DNA from: Lewinella sp038528965 | Lineage (GTDB): Bacteria; Bacteroidota; Bacteroidia; Chitinophagales; Saprospiraceae | Reading direction: 5' to 3' | Assembly: GCA_038528965.1 (NCBI GenBank) | Contig: JBCBEC010000038.1 | Location: 6,912 to 70,911, forward strand | DNA length: 64,000 nt | Shown: positions 1 to 8,260 of the stretch, piece by piece | Layout: each line of letters starts with the position of its first letter | Numbering within the stretch: the first letter of the stretch is position 1 | Program-made: the position numbers and the translations under genes | Notes under the pieces: model-generated | The model's input: the letters and a program-made list of their open reading frames with translations, nothing else | Told to the model about the DNA's origin: nothing | Database searches by the model: none

Positions 1-1023
1 ATTCTCTACGGCAGCAAAAGTATTATTGATGGGACTAGAACCTGGAAGTGGCACAATAGCTGCTACCCGCAAATCTTGACCACCTATGCCATCCCAATCC
101 GCAGGTATTTCATCTCGCCAGAAAGTGATTAACTCTGCTGGAGATTGACTATTGACAACACAAACCAAGCGATCATCATCAGTGCCTAATAGGGTAGGGG
201 TTGTGCCTACTCCCTGCAAACCATTGCCACCAAAGTCCATTGCTACAGACCATTCCTGGGTGATATTATTGTCACTTACATCTAGCTTTATCATCCGTTG
301 AGTGGTGACGGTATACACCCCATCGGTTTCATCCGAGGCATAATCATTATGGAAGGCCGTTTCTCCTTGGCCAAAAATGGATTCGCTGGGAGCTAAATCC
401 AGCTGAAAAGTATCCAAGAGTTCTAGCGTAGGACTAAGTAGGCCGAAATAGCCGTCATCAGCAGCAAACATGATGTTGCCATTGTGCAACCGGTTGAATT
501 TTACCGCTTGGCCGATTGAACTAGGTATAAGTACTTCCTGGACTAATACAATATCTGAAAAGGGATCATTAATATCCGCTTCTGTGAAGACTAGAAGCTT
601 ATCATCATCACTGGTTAGCACTTTATGATCAGGTAACATGATGAAAGACCAACTACGATCAGTAGGATTTAAATCAATGCGGTAGTCATCAATAATAGTA
701 AGGCCTGCTTCTTCTGAAATAGCTTTCCATATGTGTGTACTGGAACATCCCCAAACAGTTCTGGAACCATCTGGATAAGATTCTGAGACTTGTAACCAGG
801 GAGATACACGCTCGTTTGGCGTGGTGGCCAGACGAATATCGATACTCTCGAATTCGAGTAGAGCTGGATAGTTACTGTATCCCTGTCGGTAGTTATTTTG
901 GTGGGCCAAAGGGAAGGGCGAGTCAATAAGAAAGGGGTTGACGGGGGGCTCTTGACCGAAAACTATTCCAGATGTTAGTATGAAAGTAACAATCCAAAGG
1001 AATTTACTAATGCAGTTATTCAT
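1..1023 (-). CDS. Secreted beta-propeller-like protein, C-terminus off the window edge
   Basis: An open frame of 341 codons begins at ATG 1023-1021 and runs off the left edge without a stop, so the C-terminus is missing. The product starts with a clear Sec signal peptide (hydrophobic stretch WIVTFILTSGIVFG followed by Q), so it is exported. The mature part has repeated short beta-rich stretches such as NIMFAADDGYFGLL and DGVYTVTTQRMIKLDV, which resemble blades of an SMP-30/YncE-type propeller. This is a resemblance only: no catalytic motif is recognised. In this phylum such proteins often end in a T9SS sorting domain, which would lie beyond the window. The gene is preceded by the Crp/Fnr gene on the same strand. 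Confidence 0.75.
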   Translation of the reverse strand, partial: MNNCISKFLWIVTFILTSGIVFGQEPPVNPFLIDSPFPLAHQNNYRQGYSNYPALLEFESIDIRLATTPNERVSPWLQVSESYPDGSRTVWGCSSTHIWKAISEEAGLTIIDDYRIDLNPTDRSWSFIMLPDHKVLTSDDDKLLVFTEADINDPFSDIVLVQEVLIPSSIGQAVKFNRLHNGNIMFAADDGYFGLLSPTLELLDTFQLDLAPSESIFGQGETAFHNDYASDETDGVYTVTTQRMIKLDVSDNNITQEWSVAMDFGGNGLQGVGTTPTLLGTDDDRLVCVVNSQSPAELITFWRDEIPADWDGIGGQDLRVAAIVPLPGSSPINNTFAAVEN

Positions 1024-1077
1024 CTTACCATTTTGGGCAAAATTAGGACTGCCAAGAATGCATGAAATTAACAGCTG

Positions 1078-1653
1078 TTAATCGGTTGTCAGTTTTTTCA
1101 ACAAACGGGAGAAGGATACGGGAGTAATTCCAATAAAATCAGCTACGTATTTGTGCGGAATGGTCTCTATTAGTTCTTTCCTGTGCTGCAAGAGAAATCG
1201 CATTCGCTCCTCTGGCTTAAGACTAATGAGATTTTCTACTCTTTCCATTAATGCATCGAGATGATTGACGGTATTGAGAAAATAGAATTGGAAAATCCGT
1301 TCGTTTTGTGGGCATAGCATTAACAGTGCTGGGAGCGGGATTTCAATAATTTCGGTTGTGATGATCGCTTGAGAAAAGTAGACTTTCTTGTGTTGCTTAT
1401 GAGCAGCCCCTGGTGTTACTATTGTTGTCCCCGCTGTTTTTAGAATGGTCGTAACCTCTTTGCCTTTCTCGTTGATATAAAATGCCCGAATTGCACCCTT
1501 TACCAGAAAAGCAACTTTGTAATGGTTTTGGCCATCCTGCCAAAACTCTTTCTTCTTCAGTGTTCTAATGCTGCTATGTACCTTGATTTTCTCAAGATCT
1601 TGATTGGAGAGAAAAGGGAAGTGACTGCGAAAAACCTGATAGCTATTCTCCAT
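1078..1653 (-). CDS. Crp/Fnr family transcriptional regulator
   Basis: This 191-residue protein has the form of the short Crp/Fnr regulators common in Bacteroidota. Residues 1-115 form a cyclic-nucleotide-binding-like beta-roll (GQNHYKVAFLVKGAIRAFYI). Residues 120-191 hold a dimerisation helix and a winged helix-turn-helix near the C-terminus (HKYVADFIGITPVSFSRLLKKL). The length is close to the usual ~190. No cysteine set for an Fe-S cluster is seen, so it is not an FNR-type oxygen sensor. The effector and targets cannot be read from the sequence. It lies 54 bp upstream of the truncated secreted protein on the same strand. Confidence 0.85.
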   Translation of the reverse strand: MENSYQVFRSHFPFLSNQDLEKIKVHSSIRTLKKKEFWQDGQNHYKVAFLVKGAIRAFYINEKGKEVTTILKTAGTTIVTPGAAHKQHKKVYFSQAIITTEIIEIPLPALLMLCPQNERIFQFYFLNTVNHLDALMERVENLISLKPEERMRFLLQHRKELIETIPHKYVADFIGITPVSFSRLLKKLTTD

Positions 1654-2082
1654 TATTCAACTTTTATCCACCTTGTTTTAGGAGAAGTATGCAAAATTAA
1701 GACAGTGTATTCAATATTGAGGTTTAATAATGTTGGGTTCTTAGACTTTTTTCGTGGGGGCTACCCAAAGGGTCGCTACGTTGCGCAGCTCGCTATTCGC
1801 TCGGCCCCAAGGGGCTGGTGGCCAAAAGCCACCACTGCTCCACATCGCTAGCCCAGTTCAACCACGAGATTTGTCTGAGAACCTAATGTTGTAGTTGTTT
1901 TCGGGTAGGTCTTCCCCCATGAAATTTCCCAACACGCTCGTAGCTCTCCTTCCTATTACTCGTACCGCGTCAGCATGAGGTGCGAAGAGTTGTTGCAGTA
2001 GCTAAACCTTCTCCAAAGCTCAGCTAGTTATCGAATGTGCAGCGGCTGCCTCATCTCTATCGGCCTATAGTGGGTAAAATAA
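1654..2082. other. Intergenic DNA with no supported gene
   Basis: No coding region is convincing here. The stretch has GC-rich short inverted segments around 1755-1850 (GGCCCCAAGGGG, GGTGGCCAAAAGCCACC), of the kind seen elsewhere in the intergenic DNA of this window. Confidence 0.5.
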
Positions 2083-2116
2083 ATCATTGGGGCTTCTTTC
2101 CCGAAACCCCAATGAT
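2083..2116 (-). terminator. Rho-independent terminator
   Basis: A perfect 10-bp stem (ATCATTGGGG with CCCCAATGAT) encloses a 14-nt loop. Read on the minus strand it is followed by a T-rich tract (TTTATTTTA). It sits 36 bp past the stop of the beta-trefoil remnant and would end minus-strand transcription from 3949. Confidence 0.75.
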
Positions 2117-2151
2117 GATGAAGCAATTGCTTTGAATTATGTACTTGACTA

Positions 2152-2595
2152 TTAAAGCTCTTGATACATAAACTTCTTCGCCTCAGCGCCAGTAGCGAGT
2201 AATACACCACCCGAGGCGTAGGCAGCTACTGAGAATCCACCCGCAGGTAGATTAGCAACAGTAAACCTTTCGTTTACTCCCATAGTACTGGCAGTGGCTT
2301 GAATTCTACCATGTCGCGAGTGATCGATAGTCACATACTTGCCGCTACTAGCCTGCAGTGCAATTTGGCCGTCGCCAGCATCAATTACACGGAAACGTTC
2401 TGCGTTTGATTGGCTGTTTTCATTTACAGAAAGCATGGACTCCGAGGCAATGGTGATGAAGCGAGTGTTATCACCTTGCATCACGATCGTACTACCTATA
2501 GGAAGCGCGGAAGACACTTGGTAGGTAAACTTCTTTGGAGTATCTGAATTGGCTAATAGGAACCCTCCTGATGCGTAAGCAGGGATAATGTATTG
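2152..2595 (-). pseudogene. Remnant of a fascin-like beta-trefoil repeat protein
   Basis: The frame is open from an in-frame stop at about 2596 to the stop at 2152, but no ATG or other good start lies before the domain begins. It reads straight in mid-domain (KGQYIIPAYASGGFLLANSD), then continues as a complete repeat with signatures of fascin/ricin-type trefoils (IVMQGDNTRFITI, QIALQASSGKYVTI). It ends with a second copy of the opening motif (AAYASGGVLLATGAEAKKF). Internal duplication shows that it came from a multi-repeat protein. The break lies a few bases from the stop of the ADP-ribosylglycohydrolase gene, so a deletion probably fused the two. A GTG at 2517 could in principle start a 121-residue product. 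A live cytoplasmic protein seems less likely than a remnant. Confidence 0.6.
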
Positions 2596-2611
2596 GCCTT
2601 TCTATGCTCAA

Positions 2612-3949
2612 TTATTTCTCTTCCGTTGGTATATGCCAGACATCTCGTTCCAAATCAACCTGCCCCTTCATTTCTTCCTGGATTACCCGATCAATAATGG
2701 CGATTCCTTTCTTCGCCATGCTCTCAAAAGTGTCTACACCATTATTGGCGAATCCAATTCTCGTTCGATGAATGTAGTAGCGATTGGAGAAGGTTCGCCC
2801 AAAGGCTTTTTCTATTCCTGCCTTACCCAGTATAAACCCCAGCAGCCCGCCCCAGGTAGCGGTAGGATTGTCAGAGTCCCAGCCAGCCAGTGCGCCTATT
2901 TTGATCGTTTCTTTTAGATCGCCCTCACCGTAGAACAGGCTCACCAAACTGGCCGCAAAGTTGATGCCAGCGGCAAAGCAGCCATTGCAGTAGAGGTTGC
3001 GGGAAGTGAGTTCATAGCCATCCTGTTCGTTCACTTGATAGCGGATATAAACTGAATCGCGCGCCTGCTCCCATGTAATACCCGATTGGTATAATGACCA
3101 TACAAAGGCATACATCTTAGCAGCATAAGAATTTTCCGGTAAGTAGCTTTTACTTTGCTCCGCCATCCAAAATACACGCTCTTTCATGGAGTCTTGCTCA
3201 TCCGTAGCAGCAGCTAGTGAAAACATGGATACATAGAATTGAGAGATCCATTCGCTGTTCTGACGAGCTACGTTTTGAATGGGGAGTTGAGCCATTTTTA
3301 GGGCAATGTCAGGACGAGTTGGGGCCAATAGGCCAAAGATTTCTGTGGTCAACTGCGCATCGATCATTTCGTATTCCGGATTGTTTTCCGGATCACCGGT
3401 AGCCGGTGGAACCATGCCTGTTTGCATCAGGTCAAAGGCTTTCTGGTTAGCCACCCAGAGGTAATTCTCTTCTTCCGCCCGAATGTGCTTTAGCCAGCCG
3501 TCGCGGATTTGCTCACCGCTTAACATTGTCGTTTGGTTTTGCGATAGCAATTCCTGATAGATGTATTCAATATCCGTATCATCATCCGCACCCCAGATGC
3601 TATCTGGTCCAATGAAGACAAAATCAATAGTAGGAGAAATGTCACTTGGAGTGCCTTCACTCCAGATGTTAGGCTGGTCGGGTTTACCCCAATCTACTCG
3701 CGTGTAGAAATCACCAGTTTGAATCTCCCCGATGTTTCCAATCTTGTCCATCTCCGTTACTAAGCCTGTCCAGTTAGCGATGCAGGTACCCAGCCAGAAA
3801 CCGTAGAGTCGGTTGGCGTATTGGTCCCGGTTGATGATTTGTTCCCTTGGCGTATCCTTTACTTCTTCAACTCCTTTCTGAGATGGGGCACACGCGATCA
3901 GCAACTGACTGAAAAGAACGATTATGCTAATCTTCACTATCTTGATCAT
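2612..3949 (-). CDS. ADP-ribosylglycohydrolase-family lipoprotein
   Basis: The 445-residue product begins with a lipoprotein signal (SQLLIAC, Cys20), so it is probably anchored in the envelope. The rest matches the ADP-ribosylglycohydrolase (DraG/ARH) fold. It has an early G-x-x-x-G region (LYGFWLGTCIANW, ~49-61), the acidic metal-binding cluster DDDTD at 122-126, and a late GWDSDN...TWGGLLGFILG motif (~359-378) in place of the usual GxDxD-T-A-G motif. Family members remove ADP-ribose from proteins or hydrolyse related ribosides using two divalent metals. An exported member more likely acts on small ribosides, and its place beside a nucleoside hydrolase and ribokinase supports a ribose-scavenging role. 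The substrate is inferred. Confidence 0.8.
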   Translation of the reverse strand: MIKIVKISIIVLFSQLLIACAPSQKGVEEVKDTPREQIINRDQYANRLYGFWLGTCIANWTGLVTEMDKIGNIGEIQTGDFYTRVDWGKPDQPNIWSEGTPSDISPTIDFVFIGPDSIWGADDDTDIEYIYQELLSQNQTTMLSGEQIRDGWLKHIRAEEENYLWVANQKAFDLMQTGMVPPATGDPENNPEYEMIDAQLTTEIFGLLAPTRPDIALKMAQLPIQNVARQNSEWISQFYVSMFSLAAATDEQDSMKERVFWMAEQSKSYLPENSYAAKMYAFVWSLYQSGITWEQARDSVYIRYQVNEQDGYELTSRNLYCNGCFAAGINFAASLVSLFYGEGDLKETIKIGALAGWDSDNPTATWGGLLGFILGKAGIEKAFGRTFSNRYYIHRTRIGFANNGVDTFESMAKKGIAIIDRVIQEEMKGQVDLERDVWHIPTEEK

Positions 3950-4053
3950 GCCGAGTATGGTGTTAGAATATTAAGTCTCCTGTAGTGGAGTAAAATCGGG
4001 AAAAGAGCTTGTACTTCCTAGTTCCCCAAGACCAGTCACCAAAATTGATCAGC

Positions 4054-5025
4054 ATGAAGCAAAAGCAACCCTCCATGGTCCCCGATAATCAGCATAAGGA
4101 CATTCCCGGGAATCCCTCTACCGCTAAAAGTAGTACGGTGAGCTTGCGTGAGCATGCTACGCCTGATTCACTTCGAGTACTGACAATGGAGCAGTGGCAG
4201 TTTTGGCGTAATAATGGGTATGTGGTGATCAAGAACGCGGTTCCTCGTGAACAAGCCGAAGCGACGGCAGCTTTCCTTTGGGAGTTTGAAGAGAAAGACC
4301 CCGCAGATTCTACCACTTGGTACACTGCTCCCCGGGCAGAGATGCAGATGAAAGAACTGGCCGGCACGGGCATGGTAGAGGTATACAACAATCAGCACCT
4401 TTGGAACAACCGCCAGATGCAGCGCGTGTATGATGCCTTCGTAGACATTTGGGGAACGGAAAAACTGTGGGTGACGATAGATCGAGCTAACCTCAACTTT
4501 CCCATGCGCCCCGGCCACGAGTACAAAGGCTTCATCCACTGGGATTATGATCCAGATACCAAGCCACAAAATGTGCAAGGGGTAATAGCGCTTTCCGACC
4601 AAACGGATGAGAATATGGGCGGTTTCCAATGCATTCCCTGGCTGTTTAAGCACTACGACGAGTGGAAACTGACCCAACCCGAAGATCGCAATCATTTCCA
4701 ACCGGATACCACTGGCCTAGAGGACAAAATTGTTAAAGTACCTCTGGAGGCGGGTGATCTTCTCATTTTCAATAGTATGGAACCCCACGGCATTCGCCCC
4801 AATCATTCGGAGCAGAGTGTACGTATCGCTCAGTATGTGTCTATGATGCCGGCTCAGGAGGAAAACGAGGCTTTGCGCCAATGGCGTGTCAATTCCTGGA
4901 AAAACCGCATAGCTCCGGAAGGTTACGCTTTTCCCGGCGATCCTCGTAATTGGGAACAGACCAGGTATGAAACCGCAGCACTTTCGGAGCTAGGCGAAAA
5001 ATTGCTAGGGCTGAAACAGTGGTAA
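4054..5025 (+). CDS. Phytanoyl-CoA dioxygenase (PhyH) family protein, copy 1
   Basis: This Fe(II)/2-oxoglutarate-dependent oxygenase has the facial triad: HWD at ~162-164 and a distal His at ~245 in PHGIRP. An Arg shortly after (~257) could bind 2-oxoglutarate. ATG 4054 is preferred over the upstream ATG at 4009, because the paralogue at 53149 aligns from just after this point (VPDNQHK-IPGNPSTAKSST). The product is 323 residues, a usual size for the family, with no signal peptide, so it is cytoplasmic. The gene is divergent from the ADP-ribosylglycohydrolase gene and converges with the nucleoside hydrolase gene with 6 bp between. The substrate is unknown. Near-identity to the second copy suggests a recent duplication. 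Confidence 0.85.
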   Translation: MKQKQPSMVPDNQHKDIPGNPSTAKSSTVSLREHATPDSLRVLTMEQWQFWRNNGYVVIKNAVPREQAEATAAFLWEFEEKDPADSTTWYTAPRAEMQMKELAGTGMVEVYNNQHLWNNRQMQRVYDAFVDIWGTEKLWVTIDRANLNFPMRPGHEYKGFIHWDYDPDTKPQNVQGVIALSDQTDENMGGFQCIPWLFKHYDEWKLTQPEDRNHFQPDTTGLEDKIVKVPLEAGDLLIFNSMEPHGIRPNHSEQSVRIAQYVSMMPAQEENEALRQWRVNSWKNRIAPEGYAFPGDPRNWEQTRYETAALSELGEKLLGLKQW

Positions 5026-5031
5026 ACGCTG

Positions 5032-6021
5032 CTAGAAGCGGTTCATCATAAACGCTTCGATGACGGTGGCCATTTCTTCTGCTGTTTTCAGTAAACGAAG
5101 ATAAGAGTGGGCTTTATCTCCTTCCTGACTCCAGGTGTTACCACCCGTTTCATCCGGTAAGCAATAGCCTCCACTCACTTTTTTCCAATAACGCCCCTCA
5201 CCATTGCGCACTGCGTACAGTACGGCGGTTTGATCAAAGGTTGAGTTGTCTAGAATGCGCCCATTAAACTCGCGTTCAAACCAGGGGGCGAATTCGGTGA
5301 AATGCAGGAAACCTACGTAGAGTGGTGTGTCCTTATTCAATTCATTGAAGACTTCCCCAGTTTTAATAGGTTGGCCTACCTCAAATCCGGAAAAGACGAT
5401 AGGAACCGGTATTTGCGCCAAAACCTGTTGGGTGACGCCTGGCATGTCGCCATCAAAGTTCCACTCCTTTTCTCCACTGGGAAATTGACCACCCATAATG
5501 ACAAACTCTTTGACTTTCTGTCGTACTAAGGCTTGTCCGGTTAGGGGAGAAATATCGTCCGGTTCTGACTCCAGTAAGTACAAGATATTCGCCAATGGCC
5601 CAACAGTTACAATGACAATTTCTCCATCTTCTGCTCCGCTCAATAGTTGCCGGTAGAGGGTAGTCGTTTCGGGCACATTTTTCCAGCTACGTTCGTGAGG
5701 GAAATGGTCGGCTATGACTTTGCTGTGGTTCCAGTCTACATAAGTATGTTCACCTTGCCGACTTCCAATGGGAATATTAGGGTGCCCGTAGAAGCGGTTA
5801 ACGGCATCAATAGCGGAGACGGCGTACTCTTCCAGGTTCCAACACATGACGGCCATGAGCTCGCATTCTTCACGATCCACAAAGTGGTGTAACATGGCCA
5901 GTGCGCCCAGATCATCGGCATCGCCACCGAAGTCGGTATCGTAAATCAACTTTACTTGCCCTGATAAAAGGCCTGGAAGTAAGCAAATGCTTAAGACAAA
6001 CAGACGAATTTCGTTTTTCAT
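5032..6021 (-). CDS. Secreted inosine-uridine-type nucleoside hydrolase
   Basis: Nucleoside hydrolases cleave the N-glycosidic bond of ribonucleosides to give a base and ribose. The calcium-binding signature DTDFGGDADD stands at residues 28-37, right after a Sec signal peptide (LFVLSICLLPGLLSG). The later IVTVGPLANILYLL segment is also typical. The length of 329 residues is close to the usual ~310-320 plus the signal. Export means nucleosides would be split in the periplasm or outside. The gene lies 10 bp downstream of the LacI-type regulator on the same strand, so the two are probably one operon, and the ribokinase and transporter genes face away from the shared operator. Confidence 0.88.
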   Translation of the reverse strand: MKNEIRLFVLSICLLPGLLSGQVKLIYDTDFGGDADDLGALAMLHHFVDREECELMAVMCWNLEEYAVSAIDAVNRFYGHPNIPIGSRQGEHTYVDWNHSKVIADHFPHERSWKNVPETTTLYRQLLSGAEDGEIVIVTVGPLANILYLLESEPDDISPLTGQALVRQKVKEFVIMGGQFPSGEKEWNFDGDMPGVTQQVLAQIPVPIVFSGFEVGQPIKTGEVFNELNKDTPLYVGFLHFTEFAPWFEREFNGRILDNSTFDQTAVLYAVRNGEGRYWKKVSGGYCLPDETGGNTWSQEGDKAHSYLRLLKTAEEMATVIEAFMMNRF

Positions 6022-6031
6022 AGCAAAGAAG

Positions 6032-7060
6032 TTAAGTGGATGAAAGTGGAGCTACCGAAGATCGCTCAATCAGCGAAGGAGGAAACAACTGATTATCTAC
6101 GGAGCGGCCTGCAATAAGCTCCAGAAGCATTGCTGTAGCTCGTTGGCCTATGGTGTCAATAGGTTGTTGTATGGTGGTGATAGGTGGATTGGTCAGTTTG
6201 AGGTAGGGCTGTTCATCAAAGCAAATCAAAGAGAAGTCCTCCGGTACGCGTAAGCCCGCATCTCTGGCTGCTTCTAAAATGCCGATGGCAATCTGGCTAC
6301 TCAGCGCAAAGACCGCAGTAAAGGGCACTTTCTGCTGGAGTAATTGCTGAAAACTCCGATAACCATTGGCAATGCTAAACTCATCACCACTCACTGGCGC
6401 GGCCTCATATCCTGCCTGCTGCATGGCTGCCTGAAAGCCTCGCACCCGTTCCTGGCTAGAAATGGTGTGCTCAAGGCCTTGTATACAGACGATCTGCTGG
6501 TGCCCCTTTTCTAGCAAATACTGCGTAGCCATTTGCGCACCGAGTTTATTGTCGGTGGCAGCATAAGGAACAGGATGATCGGGGAAATAGCGATCAATGA
6601 ATACCATCGGTCGACCTATGGCTGCTTGAAAGTGGCCTACCTCTATACCGACAGGTGCTACCAGCAAGCCGTCAATCTGACGGGCTAAAAGCAGGTCCAG
6701 TGTTGCTTGTTCTGTGTTTGTGTCATCATTGGTATTGCAAAGCACGAGCATCTTATCTGCTTTGCGCAAAGCAAGCTCTGCCTGCAAGGCGAGGTTGGCA
6801 AAAAATGGGTTGGAGATATCGGGAATGAGCAGCCCAACGGTATTCGTTTTTTGGAGCTTCAGGTTCTTAGCTACCTGATTTGCCTGGACATTGTACTGGG
6901 CCGCTGCGTCGCGTACCACTGCCTGCGTCTTAGCACTAATGCGGTACTTCTGCGCCTGCCCCGTCAGTACTCTGGACACTGTTGTACGGGAGATGCCTAG
7001 AATGGCTGCCAACTCTTTAAAGGAAATAACCTCTTTCGATATCAGCTTGTCTTTGTCCAT
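6032..7060 (-). CDS. LacI family transcriptional regulator
   Basis: The N-terminal helix-turn-helix (FKELAAILGISRTTVSRVLTG, ~14-34) and hinge are followed by a periplasmic-binding-protein-like sensor domain (NTVGLLIPDISNPFF, PVPYAATDNKLGAQMATQYL). I place the start at ATG 7060 (MDKDKLIS), giving 342 residues, a normal LacI length. The longer frame would begin with a GTG inside the operator palindrome. The protein most likely binds ribose or a related sugar and controls both its own operon with the nucleoside hydrolase and the divergent ribokinase gene. The ligand is inferred from the neighbours. Confidence 0.88.
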   Translation of the reverse strand: MDKDKLISKEVISFKELAAILGISRTTVSRVLTGQAQKYRISAKTQAVVRDAAAQYNVQANQVAKNLKLQKTNTVGLLIPDISNPFFANLALQAELALRKADKMLVLCNTNDDTNTEQATLDLLLARQIDGLLVAPVGIEVGHFQAAIGRPMVFIDRYFPDHPVPYAATDNKLGAQMATQYLLEKGHQQIVCIQGLEHTISSQERVRGFQAAMQQAGYEAAPVSGDEFSIANGYRSFQQLLQQKVPFTAVFALSSQIAIGILEAARDAGLRVPEDFSLICFDEQPYLKLTNPPITTIQQPIDTIGQRATAMLLELIAGRSVDNQLFPPSLIERSSVAPLSST

Positions 7061-7099
7061 ATTTTCAGCGCTAATTTGTGTGCTAGCAATTTCTTTATT

Positions 7100-7125
7100 A
7101 AATTGCACACTCGAGTGCGCAATTT
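7100..7125. promoter_or_regulatory. Palindromic LacI-type operator between divergent genes
   Basis: A 26-bp palindrome has arms AAATTGCACACTC and GAGTGCGCAATTT, with only one mismatched pair (A opposite C) and a CTCGAG centre. An even symmetric site with a central CG is typical of LacI/GalR operators. It lies 39 bp before the lacI ATG and 24 bp before the ribokinase ATG, so it could repress both directions. Confidence 0.8.
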
Positions 7126-7149
7126 AGCTATTTTACTTTAATTATCACA

Positions 7150-8061
7150 ATGAAGCAGCAAAACATCCTAGTAATCGGTAGTAGCAATACGGACATGGTG
7201 ATCCGCTCTTCCCACTTGCCGGCACCCGGTGAAACAATATTGGGTGGCTCATTTATGATGAACGCCGGAGGGAAAGGAGCCAATCAGGCGGTAGCCGCAG
7301 CAAAGCTCAACGGGGCCGTAACCTTCATTGCTCGCTTGGGTGCGGATGTCTTTGGCCAGCAAGCCATGGTCGATTGGCAAGAGCTGGGAATTCAAACCGA
7401 CTACATCGTCACCGATAGTGATAACCCTTCAGGAATAGCGCTAATCTTGGTGGACCAAAAAGGGGAGAATTGTATATCTGTTGCTCTAGGAGCCAATGCT
7501 GCCCTGGTGCCTCATGATATCAACCAAGCAGTAAATGCTGTAGATGCTGCGGACTACTTGCTTATGCAGTTAGAAGTTCCTTTGGAGACAGTTGTTCATG
7601 CGGCCCATCTGGCCAAACAGGGAGGTGCCAAGATTGTGCTCAATCCCGCCCCAGCTCAAGCCCTACCCGATGAACTACTGCGAGAACTCAGTATCATAAC
7701 TCCCAACCAGACCGAAGCAGAATTGCTAACCGGGATTGCAGTTAATGATCTCGATAGTGCTGCTCATGCTGCTGCTTACTTGCGTCAAAAGGGCGTGCAG
7801 ACGGTGATTATCACGATGGGCGCACAAGGGGCCTATGTGCAATCGGAAAATCTGGAGGAACTCATCCCTGCGCCAAAGGTGCAAACAGTAGATACCACCG
7901 CTGCCGGCGATACCTTTAACGGTGCCTTGGTAGTAGCTTTAGCCGAAGGGCGGCCCCTACAGGAAGCCATTCGCTTTGCTAACGCGGCTGCCGCCTATGC
8001 TGTTACCCAACCGGGGGCACAGGCTTCTACGCCGCTGCGTCATCAAATTATAACCGGCTGA
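7150..8061 (+). CDS. rbsK: Ribokinase (PfkB family)
   Basis: Ribokinase phosphorylates D-ribose to ribose 5-phosphate with ATP. The 303-residue product has both PfkB signatures: the N-terminal GGKGANQAVAAAKL (~38-51) and the C-terminal DTTAAGDTFNGALV (~247-260), with the catalytic Asp in the GAGD-like AAGD. Length and start (MKQQNILVIGSSNTDMV) are those of RbsK. It is the first gene to the right of the operator and is followed after 199 bp by the sugar transporter. Another PfkB sugar kinase activity is possible, but the N-terminus favours ribokinase. Confidence 0.92.
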   Translation: MKQQNILVIGSSNTDMVIRSSHLPAPGETILGGSFMMNAGGKGANQAVAAAKLNGAVTFIARLGADVFGQQAMVDWQELGIQTDYIVTDSDNPSGIALILVDQKGENCISVALGANAALVPHDINQAVNAVDAADYLLMQLEVPLETVVHAAHLAKQGGAKIVLNPAPAQALPDELLRELSIITPNQTEAELLTGIAVNDLDSAAHAAAYLRQKGVQTVIITMGAQGAYVQSENLEELIPAPKVQTVDTTAAGDTFNGALVVALAEGRPLQEAIRFANAAAAYAVTQPGAQASTPLRHQIITG

Positions 8062-8260
8062 GATTGAAATCGAAATGAAAGTAAAAGTGACAGTGAAAAT
8101 AGGTTGTGGTTAGAGTTTATGGCGCACCGCAACCTTCAAACCATCTAACTAATTCAACCAACCAGTGCCGCAAGCACAACCAAATTCAGTAAATCAACCA
8201 ACTCAACCGTTCCCGAGCGTCTCCAGACGCGAGGACTTCAACTAACGAAACCAACCGCCT

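Noticed and set aside
669..926. 85-codon minus-strand frame
   Set aside because: It is out of frame with the truncated secreted protein that occupies 1-1023 and that has a signal peptide and coherent sequence.
1522..1851. 109-codon plus-strand frame overlapping the Crp/Fnr gene
   Set aside because: It lies mostly antisense to a clear gene and then enters low-complexity intergenic DNA.
7061..7108. GTG start at 7108 for the LacI regulator
   Set aside because: The codon lies inside the operator palindrome and the extra 16 residues do not belong to the family. ATG 7060 fits better.
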